NCBI RefSeq assembly: GCF_001679725.1
Contig: NZ_CP016282.1
Location: 2,914,001-2,978,000 of the forward strand
Direction: 5' to 3'
From: Cryobacterium arcticum
GTDB taxonomy: Bacteria > Actinomycetota > Actinomycetes > Actinomycetales > Microbacteriaceae
DNA: 64,000 nt
Position numbers and translations under genes: made by a program. Shown piece by piece: positions 8,791 to 17,889 of this stretch (position 1 is its first letter; the number at the start of each line of letters is the position of its first letter). The notes beneath the pieces are model-generated. The model searched no databases, had not been told where the DNA came from, and saw nothing but the letters and a program-made list of their open reading frames with translations.

Positions 8791-9162
8791 ATGGGCCAGG
8801 TCGATGCAAACGGCGCAAAAGAGACTCTCGAAGCAGTAGACGGCCTTCTTCATCTGCGCTGGCGGCCCGGGGTTCACATTCAGGTCGAAGACGCCCAAGC
8901 CGCGATGGCGAAAGTGAACGACGCGTGCGGGACCGAGCGGCGGGGCATGCTCGTAGATATGGCAGCGGTCGGTTCGGTGAGCCGTGAGGCCAGGGCCGTG
9001 TGGTCGATTCCCTGCAGCGCCTCACGCATTGCGCTCTTGGGCAAATCACCTGTCGACCGAGTCTTGGCGAACTTCTTTCTCGGAGTGCATGTGCCGCCGT
9101 GCCCGACTCGGTTCTTCACCTCGCGCAGCGAAGCCATGGAATGGCTCACCGCCGGTGTCTGA
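8791..9162 (+). CDS. STAS-like protein (DUF7793 type)
   Basis: Small soluble protein of 123 residues with the layout of a STAS/SpoIIAA-like domain: a first strand pair around LLHLRWRPGVHIQVEDAQ, a helix, a central strand RGMLVDMAA followed by VGSVSREARAVWS, and a C-terminal FFTSRSEAMEWL strand-helix. Such proteins are common beside signalling enzymes in Micrococcales. It ends 31 bases before a GGDEF-EAL gene, suggesting co-expression and possibly a partner-switch input to cyclic-di-GMP signalling (inference). Confidence 0.6.
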   Translation: MGQVDANGAKETLEAVDGLLHLRWRPGVHIQVEDAQAAMAKVNDACGTERRGMLVDMAAVGSVSREARAVWSIPCSASRIALLGKSPVDRVLANFFLGVHVPPCPTRFFTSRSEAMEWLTAGV

Positions 9163-9192
9163 GCCTCCAGAATCGCTCTGCGGGGTGCGTCT

Positions 9193-10740
9193 TTGGGCGA
9201 TATGAGCTCGGCACAAGGCGTCGATGACCCCCGCTTGCAGCAGTTGGTGGACGGTGTTGTCCGTTTAGCCGCCGGCGAGTTGGACGCACGCATAGAACCG
9301 TCGGAGTTGAGGGATGACATCGACGCTGTGATCACGGGCGTCAACCTCCTCGCCGAGGAACTCAGCTACATCTACTCAGATCTGGAACAGCGGGTTTCCG
9401 ACCGTACCGCCATGCTGCAGCGAACTCAGGCTGAGCTGGAACAGATGGCCAAGACTGATGACCTCACGGGTCTTGCGAACAGGACCCTGCTCAACGAGCG
9501 AATCCACGAGGCGATCGCGGCCAGCAAGGACAGTGGAAAACCCCCGGCTGTGCTGGTGCTGGACGTGGATTCTTTCAAAGCCGTCAATGACGCTCTGGGC
9601 CACGGGGCCGGCGATGCCGTTCTGATCGAAGTTGCCCGACGCCTCCAGTGCGCCGTACGTGCCGTCGATACCGTGGCACGTCTGGGTGGGGATGAGTTCG
9701 CCATCCTCCTCACCGACGCGACGGAAGACGAAGTGCTCGCCATTGCGCACCGGGCGTCGGCGCAGCTTCAGGACAGCGTGCGGGTAGGAACCGAAACCGT
9801 CTGGGCGATGGCCAGCATCGGAGTGCGCATAGGCACGCCGGGCCTTCCAGCTGAGTCGCTGATTCGGGATGCTGACATCGCCATGTATCAGGCAAAGGCG
9901 CGAGGCCGCAACAACATCCAGTTCTTCCACCCCGACATGCTCGAAAGCGTTCGTGAACGCGCCCGCATAACAGCCGAACTTCGTACGGCCGTCGCCGGCG
10001 GCGAACTGGCCCTGTGTTACCAGCCGGTGGTCGAACTGGGCACAGGAACAGTCATCGGTTTCGAAGCGCTCCTTCGGTGGCACCATCCGGTGCGCGGACT
10101 CATCATGCCGGATAGCTTCATCCGCATCGCGGAAGAAACCGGTCTGATCCTGGAGGTGGGGCGGTGGGTGCTGCACGAAGGAGTCGCCCAGCTACGGCGC
10201 TGGAGCGCAACCGAGCCTGAGCTCACAGACTTCTGTCTTCACATCAATCTCTCCGCCGTCGAACTGCTTCGCAGTGACCTGCTGGAAGATGTCACCGAGA
10301 CGCTCGCTCGCAATCACGTGGCTCCGCAGCGATTGGTTCTGGAGATCACCGAGTCCGTGTTGATGTCGAAGGGAACTGCGGAAGAACAGGTTCTGGGCGA
10401 GCTGCGGGATCTCGGAGTGGGTCTGCAAATTGACGACTTCGGCACCGGCTATTCGTCCATCAGCTATCTTCGAACGCTTCCAGCAGACACAGTGAAGGTC
10501 GACCGTTCCCTCATTCAGGACATGGTGTCCGACCCTCAGCAGCAAAAATTCGTCGCCGCCATTCTTCAACTGATTCACTCGGCGGGGCTGAAGGCGATCG
10601 TGGAAGGCATTGAGACCGCCGAACAGGCGGCTCTCTTGCAGACCCTGGGCTGCCTGTACGGACAAGGCTATTTCTATGACCGCCCGCTACCGCCCGAGAC
10701 GGTTATGGGAAGGCTCAAGAGGCGCGCGCACCGTCAGTAG
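9193..10740 (+). CDS. Cytosolic GGDEF-EAL cyclic-di-GMP enzyme
   Basis: Bifunctional diguanylate cyclase/phosphodiesterase, 515 residues, no membrane segment. A HAMP-like helical lead (residues 1-90, LDARIEPSELRDDIDAVITG) precedes the GGDEF domain. The GGDEF motif (165-169) is intact and has an RAVD inhibitory site 5 residues before it. The EAL domain has EAL at 291-293, with LEITES, IDDFGTGYSS, VKVD and VEGIE, so all metal and catalytic positions appear present. The direction of net activity cannot be read from sequence. It sits between a STAS-like gene and a methyltransferase gene 9 bases downstream. Confidence 0.93.
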   Translation: MGDMSSAQGVDDPRLQQLVDGVVRLAAGELDARIEPSELRDDIDAVITGVNLLAEELSYIYSDLEQRVSDRTAMLQRTQAELEQMAKTDDLTGLANRTLLNERIHEAIAASKDSGKPPAVLVLDVDSFKAVNDALGHGAGDAVLIEVARRLQCAVRAVDTVARLGGDEFAILLTDATEDEVLAIAHRASAQLQDSVRVGTETVWAMASIGVRIGTPGLPAESLIRDADIAMYQAKARGRNNIQFFHPDMLESVRERARITAELRTAVAGGELALCYQPVVELGTGTVIGFEALLRWHHPVRGLIMPDSFIRIAEETGLILEVGRWVLHEGVAQLRRWSATEPELTDFCLHINLSAVELLRSDLLEDVTETLARNHVAPQRLVLEITESVLMSKGTAEEQVLGELRDLGVGLQIDDFGTGYSSISYLRTLPADTVKVDRSLIQDMVSDPQQQKFVAAILQLIHSAGLKAIVEGIETAEQAALLQTLGCLYGQGYFYDRPLPPETVMGRLKRRAHRQ

Positions 10741-10749
10741 AGTGAGAGC

Positions 10750-11538
10750 ATGTCAAAGCTTTGGGAGCGGATGCTACTCGTCCCGACGGTGGTACGCCTC
10801 ACCTCCCGGGCACCGAAGGACCCGTCAGTGGCGTGGGACGGGTACTGGCGCGGAATCCTCACCACGGGCCGTTCGGGAGACGTGCTGTGGGACTCCGGGT
10901 CCCAGACCGAGCACGAGCAGTACACCGACGTCCTCATGGGCCATTTCAATCCGGCTCTTCCCGTCATCGACGTTGGGTGTGGCAACGGAACCAATACCCG
11001 CTGGCTTGCTGGTCTGTTCCCCAGCGTTGTCGGGATCGACGTATCCGTCGGCGCGATCGAGCTGGCGAGACGCGAAGCAGCAGGCCTCCACAACGTTGAC
11101 TTCATGGTGATGGATGCAACGGAGGCAGGCGTGGGAGAGCGCCTGCTGGAATTGGTCGGGCCCGCCAATGTGTTTGTCCGCGGAGTTTTTCATGTGCTCA
11201 AGCCCGACAAGCAATCCAGATTGGCTGCCAACCTCCGCACCGTTGTCGGGGATAGTGGTCGGGTATTCCTTGCCGAAACCAACTTCCCCGGAAGCAGTCT
11301 TGCCTACCTGCAACAGCTGGGCGCCACCCGGCGAAGCATGCCACCGCAGTTGCAAAGGGCCCTGGAGAACCTGCCCCGCCCGGGCCATTTCGGTGTGCAG
11401 GAACGGCAGAACACGTTTCCGGACGCTGACTGGCAGTTGATCGCGGACGGCCCGGCGCACATCGAAGTGACTCCCATGAACGCGAGCGGCCACTCGCAGC
11501 AGGTTCCGGGATATTTCGCTCTCCTGGCCGGCGCATAG
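10750..11538 (+). CDS. SAM-dependent methyltransferase
   Basis: Class I methyltransferase of 262 residues. Motif I, DVGCGNGTN, starts at residue 74; motif II is VVGIDVS and the post-I region is VDFMVMDATE. The lead (WDGYWRGI, then GDVLWDSG) resembles thiopurine S-methyltransferase-like or small-molecule methyltransferases. The substrate cannot be inferred. It begins 9 bases after the GGDEF-EAL stop, so it is probably cotranscribed with that gene. Confidence 0.82.
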   Translation: MSKLWERMLLVPTVVRLTSRAPKDPSVAWDGYWRGILTTGRSGDVLWDSGSQTEHEQYTDVLMGHFNPALPVIDVGCGNGTNTRWLAGLFPSVVGIDVSVGAIELARREAAGLHNVDFMVMDATEAGVGERLLELVGPANVFVRGVFHVLKPDKQSRLAANLRTVVGDSGRVFLAETNFPGSSLAYLQQLGATRRSMPPQLQRALENLPRPGHFGVQERQNTFPDADWQLIADGPAHIEVTPMNASGHSQQVPGYFALLAGA

Positions 11539-11611
11539 TCACCTCACCGTGGGCAGACACGAACCGTAATCTCGCCCCGGCTTCAGGAGCCACTGCCCTA
11601 GTGTCCTGTGC

Positions 11612-12847
11612 ATGAGCACCCTCACCTCCTCCACCGTTGCCCCCGTCGACTTCGCCGGCCTGGCCGCGCGTTTCCGGCCGGTTTTCGCCCGGATCGCCGC
11701 GGGCGCATCCGCTCGGGAGCAGGATCACCGGCTGCCCGCCGAGCAGATCAAGGAACTCACGGCGGCCGGCTTCGGTGCCCTGCGCGTGCCCGTCGCCGAC
11801 GGTGGGCTCGGCGCCAGCCTGCCGCAGTTGTTTCGGCTGCTCACCGAGCTGGCCGCGGCGGACTCGAACATCGCCCAGGCGCTGCGCGGCCACTTCGCGT
11901 TCGTCGAGGACCGTCTCGTGGCATCCGGCGCTCAGCGGGACGTGTGGCTGGCCCGGTTCGTGCGGGGTGAGATCGTGGGCAACTCCTGGACCGAGGTGGG
12001 CAGCGTCACCGTGGGCGATGTCATCACCCGGGTGCGCCCGGCGGTGGGCGGCAAGCCCGGCGAACTGGTCGTGAACGGAACCAAGTACTACTCCACCGGC
12101 AGCATCTTCGCGGACTGGATCGACACCTTCGCCCAGGTGGGCGACACCGGCAAGAACGTGATCGCCGTGGTGAACGCGCACCAGCCCGGGGTCACGCACA
12201 GCGACGACTGGGACGGCTTCGGTCAGCGCACCACCGGCAGCGGCACCAGTACCTTCGTGGATGCCCTCGTGACCGAAGAGAACGTGATCGACTTCGACAC
12301 CCGGTTCAAGTATCAGACCGCGTTCTACCAGGCGGTGCTGCTGGCGGTGCTGGCCGGCACGGTCAAGGCCGCCGAGGTGGAGATCGCGGCCGAGGTGAAG
12401 GCCCGCACCCGCATCTTCTCGCACGGCAACTCGCAATCATTCGCCACCGACCCGCAGATTCTCCAGGTGGTGGGCGAGGTGTCCGCGCAGGCGTTCGCCG
12501 CCGAGGCGATCGTGGAGAAGGCGGCCTGGGCACTGCAGGGGGCTTTCGAGGGCGCGTTCCTGAGTGATGTGGTCGAGGAGGAACGGCTCAACGACCTCGC
12601 CGAGCTGGCGACCGCGCAGGCGCAGGTGGTCTTGGTGGCGCTGGCGACCCGGGCCACCTCCGATATCTTCGATGCGCTGGCCGCGTCAGGGGTGTCCCGG
12701 TCGAAGAACCTGGACCGGCACTGGCGCAATGCCCGCACCGCGGCCAGCCACAACCCGTGGGTATTCAAGGCGCGGATCGTGGGTGATTACGTCGTCAACG
12801 GCACCCAGCCCAACCGGATCTGGTCGATCGGGGCGGCGCCGAAGTAG
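11612..12847 (+). CDS. Acyl-CoA-dehydrogenase-fold flavin monooxygenase (SfnB/DszC-like)
   Basis: 411-residue protein of the acyl-CoA dehydrogenase superfamily, in the branch of reduced-flavin monooxygenases (DszC, SfnB). Recognisable are GFGALRVPVADGGLG, the flavin-contacting GNSWTEVGS, and the C-terminal RHWRNARTAASHNP motif typical of this branch instead of the acyl-CoA dehydrogenase catalytic Glu. Members oxidise sulfur compounds or related small molecules with FMNH2 from a separate reductase. No reductase is adjacent; the flavin reductase pair at 57-58 kb is a possible but distant supplier. Confidence 0.82.
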   Translation: MSTLTSSTVAPVDFAGLAARFRPVFARIAAGASAREQDHRLPAEQIKELTAAGFGALRVPVADGGLGASLPQLFRLLTELAAADSNIAQALRGHFAFVEDRLVASGAQRDVWLARFVRGEIVGNSWTEVGSVTVGDVITRVRPAVGGKPGELVVNGTKYYSTGSIFADWIDTFAQVGDTGKNVIAVVNAHQPGVTHSDDWDGFGQRTTGSGTSTFVDALVTEENVIDFDTRFKYQTAFYQAVLLAVLAGTVKAAEVEIAAEVKARTRIFSHGNSQSFATDPQILQVVGEVSAQAFAAEAIVEKAAWALQGAFEGAFLSDVVEEERLNDLAELATAQAQVVLVALATRATSDIFDALAASGVSRSKNLDRHWRNARTAASHNPWVFKARIVGDYVVNGTQPNRIWSIGAAPK

Positions 12848-12867
12848 CCGGGGCAGCCGAGCCGGGC

Positions 12868-12934
12868 TTCGCTGCACCTCGTATGGCCGGATGCGCCAGC
12901 TATAGCTGGCGCATCCGGCCACAGGGGGCGCACT
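12868..12934. repeat. Long palindromic hairpin, family P1 (copy 2), probable bidirectional terminator
   Basis: The best copy of family P1. Bases 12884-12921 form a perfect 38-base palindrome, with arm TGGCCGGATGCGCCAGCTA and its complement. It lies 21 bases after the monooxygenase stop and 33 bases before the end of a convergent regulator gene, a natural place for a two-way transcription terminator. Confidence 0.85.
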
Positions 12935-12966
12935 GAACGGGCCCAGGCACCACCCGGGCTCCCTCG

Positions 12967-13665
12967 TCACTCGCCGCGCGCGTGCACCGGTCTGGCGTTC
13001 GCCGGGGGCTCTCCGACCTCCTGGAGGGTGTGGCCGTTGCAGGCCGCCTTGGTGACGCTGGCGCGCTCGATACGCGACACGGTGAACCAGCGCATTACAT
13101 TGCGGAGCTGGCACCACCCAACCAGGTACCACTGGCCGTTCGTGGAGGCGAAGAGCACGGGTTCGACGTCGCGTGTGGTGGTGGTCCCGTCTGCCGCTGT
13201 GTAGCGAAGCCGGATCACTCGCTGCTCGGCCATCGCCTCCTCCAGTGCCGACCTGATCGCGCGGGAGGAGGAGGGAGGCGCGTTGACCCAGACTCGGCCG
13301 GCTAATTCGTCGGCTCGCGCTCGGGTTCGGGGGTCGAGCACGTCCAGGATCTTCTGGATGCCGGCCGAAGCCAGATCGGCGTAGGGGGCATCGGGCGCAG
13401 CAGACACGGCTGCCAGGAGCGCCACGGCCTGGGCCGGGGACAGACTGACCGGTGGCAGGGATGCGCCGACGGCAAGTCCGTAGCCGCCACCCGGACCTGG
13501 GCGCGACCACAGAGGTGCACCGCTGCGCTCGAGCGCGGCGAGGTCTCTCTTGACCGTGCGCACGGAGACGTCGAACTCTCTCGCCAGCCTGTCGGCGGAG
13601 CAGCCCCGTGAGCCGTTGCGGCGTAGCATCTCCGACAACGCGTGGAGCCGTTCAGTTCGCTTCAT
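12967..13665 (-). CDS. WYL-domain transcriptional regulator (YafY type)
   Basis: 232-residue regulator. The N-terminal HTH_11 domain (RLHALSEMLRRNG, then DRLAREFDVSVRTVKRDLAAL) occupies residues 1-55, followed by the wing GAPLWSRPGPGGGYGL. The WYL domain from about residue 140 reads IRLRYTAADG, then QWYLVGWCQLRN. It is divergent from the hydrolase gene at 13739, separated by 73 bases, and likely controls it. A WYL gene is also found beside the VOC protein nearby. Confidence 0.9.
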   Translation of the reverse strand: MKRTERLHALSEMLRRNGSRGCSADRLAREFDVSVRTVKRDLAALERSGAPLWSRPGPGGGYGLAVGASLPPVSLSPAQAVALLAAVSAAPDAPYADLASAGIQKILDVLDPRTRARADELAGRVWVNAPPSSSRAIRSALEEAMAEQRVIRLRYTAADGTTTTRDVEPVLFASTNGQWYLVGWCQLRNVMRWFTVSRIERASVTKAACNGHTLQEVGEPPANARPVHARGE

Positions 13666-13696
13666 CGTTCGGCCCGCCGCAAATTCATGACATAAA

Positions 13697-13740
13697 TAGT
13701 GACATACACCTGCCGGTAGCGCCTACGAGAGTAGTGACAT
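13697..13740. promoter_or_regulatory. Paired direct repeats in divergent promoter
   Basis: The 9-mer TAGTGACAT occurs at 13697-13705 and again at 13732-13740, where its last two bases begin the ATG of the hydrolase gene. A further TGACAT lies at 13688-13693. In the short gap between the WYL regulator and the hydrolase, such repeats are plausible operator half-sites. Confidence 0.45.
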
Positions 13741-14479
13741 GACAACTACAACGAGCAGTCCCACCATCGTTCTCATCGCGGGCCACTGGCTCGGCGCGTG
13801 GGCGTGGGATGACGTCCTTGACCACCTGACAACCGACCACGCGCGGGCCGTCGCGATGACCCTGCCCGGTCTCGACGGGGACGATCCCGAGCGGGCGACG
13901 AAGACCCTCGACGATCAAGCCACCGCGATCCTGGATCTCTTCGCTCGACTCGGGGTCTCCCAGGACCAGCCCGCGATCATCGTCGCTCACAGCGGGGCGA
14001 ACTTTCCCGTGAGCCTCGTGCTCGACCGGCACCCGGAGCTTGTGCGGCGAGTGGTGTGGGTCGACTCCGGGCCGGTAGCCCCGGGAAGCGTCTTCGCTGC
14101 CGATCTACCGGAGGGGATGACGGAGCTTCCGCTGCCGCCCTTCGACGCTTTCCCCCCGCAGGCGAGCCTCGAAGGGCTGAGCGCCGAGGCTCTCGAGCGT
14201 TTCCGGGCCCGAGCGGTCCCGGAGCCGGGCCCCGTGCTTCGTCAGCCCCTCGAGCTCACGAACGATGCCCGGCGCGCGGTTCCGACCACCCTGGTGTGCT
14301 GCTCGATCCCGAGCGCGCAGATGCTGGAGCTGGCCCGATCCGGCCATCCCATGTTCGCCGAGGTTGCGAGCCTCGAGCACCTCGACGTCATCGACCTCCC
14401 GACGGGCCACTGGCCGATGTGGAGCCGCCCCGGCGATCTCGCCCAGGCCATTCGGGTGGCGGCGTCTCGAACCGACTGA
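13739..14479 (+). CDS. Alpha/beta hydrolase
   Basis: 246-residue cytoplasmic hydrolase. It has an oxyanion-hole region LIAGHWLGAWAWD, a nucleophile elbow VAHSGAN (Ser in A-H-S-G-A, a variant of G-x-S-x-G), and a C-terminal catalytic His in PTGHWPMWS. The pattern resembles small esterases and MhpC-like hydrolases that act on plant- or aromatic-derived esters. The substrate is unknown. It is divergent from a WYL regulator that likely controls it. Confidence 0.85.
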   Translation: MTTTTSSPTIVLIAGHWLGAWAWDDVLDHLTTDHARAVAMTLPGLDGDDPERATKTLDDQATAILDLFARLGVSQDQPAIIVAHSGANFPVSLVLDRHPELVRRVVWVDSGPVAPGSVFAADLPEGMTELPLPPFDAFPPQASLEGLSAEALERFRARAVPEPGPVLRQPLELTNDARRAVPTTLVCCSIPSAQMLELARSGHPMFAEVASLEHLDVIDLPTGHWPMWSRPGDLAQAIRVAASRTD

Positions 14480-14524
14480 CCCGCCATGGGGCGGCCGGCC
14501 CGGGCGCCGCACATCCGTCGGGGC

Positions 14525-14592
14525 TTCGCTGCACCTCGTGTGGCTGGATGCGCCAGCTATAGGGGGCGCATTCAGCCACACGGGGCGCACTG
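14525..14592. repeat. Long palindromic hairpin, family P1 (copy 3)
   Basis: Begins TTCGCTGCACCTCGTGTGG and closes CCACACGGGGCGCACTG around the core GCGCCAGCTATAGGGGGCGC. It lies 45 bases downstream of the hydrolase stop. The arms are less perfect than in copy 2 but the outer stem is intact. Confidence 0.8.
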
Positions 14593-14614
14593 CGCAGGCT
14601 TGGGAGCACGACCG

Positions 14615-14665
14615 CTGCAGTGGTCGCGGCTCAGCGGCAGTGCTCGCTAGCTCACTGCAGTGGTC
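14615..14665. repeat. Pair of CTGCAGTGGTC direct repeats
   Basis: The 11-mer CTGCAGTGGTC occurs at 14615-14625 and at 14655-14665, 40 bases apart; the second lies in the small palindrome CACTGCAGTG. It falls in the 328-base gap before the DUF1579-like gene and could be an operator pair. Nothing else is recognisable in the gap apart from hairpin P1 copy 3. Confidence 0.35.
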
Positions 14666-14807
14666 CAGCACTCTCGCCGCCAAGTGGCCTTGGGGGCGGC
14701 CTCTGGAACTGGGAAGGTTGTCAGGGCCGGGGCATCCGAGCTCCCTCATTCGATTGGCGAGGCGTGACCCGGCCCGGCACATCGCGCTTCGAGCAAAGGA
14801 CGGTCTT

Positions 14808-15287
14808 ATGTCGACGAACGGCCCGCAGGCCCCCTCCGATTTCGACTTCATCCTCGGCGACTGGACGGTTCGGCACGAAAAGCTGGACGGCATCTTCAGT
14901 GGCGCCGATACCTGGACCACCTTCGATGGGCTCTCCAGCACGCGCACCATTCTGGGCGGGTTCGGCAACGTCGAAGACAACCTCCTCCAGCATTCGACGG
15001 GCGACTTTCGCGCCGCCGCCCTCCGCTCGTACTCCGTGGCGGATGCCGAATGGTCGATCTGGTGGCTCGACGGCCGCAATCCGACCGCGCTCGATACGCC
15101 CGTGCGTGGGGCGTTCGCCGACGGGATCGGCACCTTCCTGGCCGAGGACGTGCTGCACGGGGTGCCCATTCGTGTGCGCTTCATCTGGGATGCGACCGGA
15201 GCAGAGCCCACCTGGCAACAGGCGTTCTCGAACGATGCCGGCCTGTCGTGGGAGACGAACTGGCGGATGACGTTCCGGCGAGCGTAG
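14808..15287 (+). CDS. DUF1579-like uncharacterised protein
   Basis: 159-residue soluble protein starting behind AAAGGA. The opening DFDFILGDWTVRHEKL and the run of beta-strands (TRTILGGFG, SIWWLDGRNP, RVRFIWDAT, WETNWRMTF) match a family of small calycin-like beta-barrels annotated DUF1579 or hypothetical. No catalytic site is known. It stands alone between a hydrolase and a VOC gene on the opposite strand. Confidence 0.6.
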   Translation: MSTNGPQAPSDFDFILGDWTVRHEKLDGIFSGADTWTTFDGLSSTRTILGGFGNVEDNLLQHSTGDFRAAALRSYSVADAEWSIWWLDGRNPTALDTPVRGAFADGIGTFLAEDVLHGVPIRVRFIWDATGAEPTWQQAFSNDAGLSWETNWRMTFRRA

Positions 15288-15434
15288 CCCACCTCGGCGG
15301 ACGAGGAGCGCCCTGACGACCAGGCGATCAGGCGCGCAGGGCGCGTCCCGGCACCAGTGTCGGTGGATGCGACACCCCACTTCCCGAGGCCCGGTCAGCG
15401 GTGTCCTGCTCGACTGACCAACTTGCCCGGTCTG

Positions 15435-15842
15435 TCAGACGCCGGCCGCCGCGAATTTGGCGATCGCGGCGGCGGTCACCGGCGTGAAGAGGTTCACCAG
15501 GGTGCCGTCGGGATCCCGCACCAGCTGGGATCTGTTGCCCCAGGGCAGGTCGCGCGGTTCGCCGAGTAGCTCGATGCCGCCGGCGGCGAGCCTCGCGCTG
15601 AGCGCGTCCACATCGGCCACCAGGAACTCGACGATGGCGGAGTGATTGTCGGCCGGGCGGGCAGAACCGGGCCCGAAGATGGCGACGGTGCGAGTGCTCC
15701 CGATGGCCAAGGTGCCGTTGTGGGTGCGGAGTTCCGCGAACTCAGCGTTCGGTCGGTCGGCGGTGAGTCCGGTAATGGTTTCGTAGAACGTGACCAGCCG
15801 GTCGACGTCATCGGTGATCAGGCGGAGGGAGACGAGGTTCAT
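15435..15842 (-). CDS. VOC-family (glyoxalase-fold) protein
   Basis: 135-residue protein with two beta-alpha-beta-beta-beta modules: SLRLITDDVDRLVTFYETITGL at the N-terminus and VEFLVADVDALSARLAAGGIELL in the second half, ending in VRDPDGTLVNLFTP. This is the vicinal-oxygen-chelate fold used by glyoxalases, dioxygenases and antibiotic-binding proteins. The role is unknown. A WYL regulator gene lies immediately upstream on the same strand, 104 bases away. Confidence 0.85.
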   Translation of the reverse strand: MNLVSLRLITDDVDRLVTFYETITGLTADRPNAEFAELRTHNGTLAIGSTRTVAIFGPGSARPADNHSAIVEFLVADVDALSARLAAGGIELLGEPRDLPWGNRSQLVRDPDGTLVNLFTPVTAAAIAKFAAAGV

Positions 15843-15946
15843 GGGGGGCTGCTCTTTCGGGTCAAGGCGCGCGGGGCATCGGCGACACTCACCATGCTTA
15901 CGGGCGGGAGCGACAGCCCTATGTCGGTGTTTCTCCGACGTCATCG

Positions 15947-16645
15947 TCAGAGCAGCGTGAGGGTGAGCAGGTCTCCGTCGGGCACCTGGATCTCGTCGGG
16001 CCGCACGGTGCGCCGGGGTGCGCGTTCGGCGGTGGCCGTGACCCGGTCGATGCGGTCGAGCTTGAAGGCCCGGATGCCCACGCGCAGCCGGCACCAGCCG
16101 AGCAGGTACCAGCCGGTGGTGGAGCCGACGTACCCGAGCGGCTCGACATCCCGCACGGTGCTGGTGCCCATGCGGTCGGTGTAGCGCAGCCGCAGAACAT
16201 GGCGGGCCGTGACTGCCTGGGTGAGTACCGCCGGGATCGGTGGCGCTTCGGGGCGCGCGCCGACGAAGTGGATGCGTGCCGCCAGCTCGGTCGCGTCGTG
16301 CGCGTCCGTCTCCCGCATGGCCACCAGCAGCTTGCGCAGCGCGGTGTTGCCGGCCTGGTGGAACGGTGTGCCGGACAGGCCGCGCAACGCCACCGCGAGG
16401 GCAACGGCTTCGTCCGGGCTGAAGTTCACCGGCGGCAGGGTCATGGCCGCATCGAGGCAGTAGCCGCCGGTGCGCCCGGGTTCGGCCCAGACCGGCACGC
16501 CGCTCTGCTGGAGCGCGCTGATGTCGCGTTCGACGGTGCGGGTGCTCACCTCGAACCGGCCGGCCAGCCAGGCGGCACTGCGAGGTCGCGGGGCGATCGC
16601 CCGCAACTCTTCCACGATCGCGTACATACGGTCGGTGCGATTCAT
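15947..16645 (-). CDS. WYL-domain transcriptional regulator (YafY type)
   Basis: 232 residues from the ATG at 16645. The in-frame extension to 16789 is His/Arg-rich repeat translation and is not used. N-terminal HTH (NRTDRMYAIVEELRA, then LAGRFEVSTRTVERDISAL), wing VPVWAEPGRTGGY, and WYL region LRLRYTDRMG followed by GWYLLGWCRLR. It probably controls the VOC gene just downstream on the same strand. It is a paralogue of the regulator at 12967. Confidence 0.9.
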   Translation of the reverse strand: MNRTDRMYAIVEELRAIAPRPRSAAWLAGRFEVSTRTVERDISALQQSGVPVWAEPGRTGGYCLDAAMTLPPVNFSPDEAVALAVALRGLSGTPFHQAGNTALRKLLVAMRETDAHDATELAARIHFVGARPEAPPIPAVLTQAVTARHVLRLRYTDRMGTSTVRDVEPLGYVGSTTGWYLLGWCRLRVGIRAFKLDRIDRVTATAERAPRRTVRPDEIQVPDGDLLTLTLL

Positions 16646-16845
16646 TTGCTCTGACACTACGGGCATTATTGGGTTCGGGCCGCTGACGCCGCTCGGGTTG
16701 TGAGGTGGCAGGTTCGCCACGGGCCCGGCACCGGTGTCGGTGGTCGAGTGTCGATGTCGGTGTCGGTGGTCGCGTGTAGAGTCGGCCATCTTGGCGGCGC
16801 AGCCACCCGGGCGCGCCCAGCCAGCCGACTAGCGAGGTAACGCAC

Positions 16846-17889
16846 ATGCGCATCCCCACGTCCCGAGGCCCGGTCAGCGGTGCCCTGCTCGAGCTCCTCG
16901 ACAGCTCCCCCACCGCGCCCGACGCCGCCCTTGCCGCGGTGCTGCGCGAGCGCACCGCCGCCGCTCTGGCCGAAACCGTCGATGTGGTGCAGGACGACGA
17001 CCTGCAGACCGCGCTGTTCCTGGCGTACGAGCTGCGCTACAGCGGCCTGCACGGTGTCGACGACGACTGGGAATGGCACCCCGAGGTGCTTGCCCTGTGC
17101 GCGGCGATCGAAGCCCCGTTCGAGCAGGCACTGCGCGAACGCGCATCCGTGCCCGAGCTGCCCGAGCCCGGCGTGGAGAGCGTCGCAGCGGCCCTGTTCG
17201 AGTTGACCGGGTCGGACTCCGGCCCGAGCGTCTCCCGCTACCTGGCGAAGAAGGCCACCGACGAGCAGGCGCGGGAGTTCCTCATTCTGCGCTCGATCTA
17301 CCAGCTCAAGGAGGCCGACCCGCACACCTGGGCGATCCCGCGGCTGCGCCGCCACGCGAAGGCGGCCCTCGTGGAGATCCAGGCCGACGAGTACGGCGGC
17401 GGCCGGTTCGACCGCATGCACGCCGAGCTGTTCGCCCGAACGATGCGCGGAGTGGGCCTGGACGCCACCAACGGCCACTACGTGGACGTGGTGCCGGCTA
17501 TCACGCTGGCCTCGAGCAACATGATGACCATGTTCGGCACCCACCGCCGGCTGCGCGGCGCCATCGCCGGGCACCTCGCCGCCTTCGAGATGACCTCGTC
17601 GCTGCCCAACCGGCTCTACGGCAACGGATTCCGGCGGCTGGGTTACGACGCCGACGTCACCTTCTACTTCGACGAGCACGTCGAAGCGGATGCGGTGCAC
17701 GAGCAGATCGCCGCCCGCGACCTGGCCGGGTCCCTCGCCACCGACGAACCGGAGCTGCTCGAGGACGTCTTTTTCGGCGCCGCGGCCGGACTCTACGTGG
17801 ACGGCCTGGCCGGCGCGCAGCAGATCGACGCCTGGACGGCCGGCAGCTCGGCCCTGCGAGTGCAGCAGACTGCCGCGGTGCCCGCATGA
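16846..17889 (+). CDS. Iron-containing redox enzyme, haem-oxygenase-like fold
   Basis: 347-residue protein of the iron-containing redox enzyme family, a haem-oxygenase-like helical fold that can hold a di-iron site. Supporting segments are LFLAYELRYSGLHGVDDDWEWHP, LILRSIYQLKEADPHTWAIPRL (with E and H ligand-type residues), VEIQADEYGGG, and ASNMMTMFGTHRRLRGAIAGHLAAFEM. Family relatives include enzymes that cleave or oxidise fatty or amino acids, but the reaction here is unknown. Its stop overlaps the start of a CDGSH iron-sulfur gene, so the two are translated together. Confidence 0.75.
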   Translation: MRIPTSRGPVSGALLELLDSSPTAPDAALAAVLRERTAAALAETVDVVQDDDLQTALFLAYELRYSGLHGVDDDWEWHPEVLALCAAIEAPFEQALRERASVPELPEPGVESVAAALFELTGSDSGPSVSRYLAKKATDEQAREFLILRSIYQLKEADPHTWAIPRLRRHAKAALVEIQADEYGGGRFDRMHAELFARTMRGVGLDATNGHYVDVVPAITLASSNMMTMFGTHRRLRGAIAGHLAAFEMTSSLPNRLYGNGFRRLGYDADVTFYFDEHVEADAVHEQIAARDLAGSLATDEPELLEDVFFGAAAGLYVDGLAGAQQIDAWTAGSSALRVQQTAAVPA

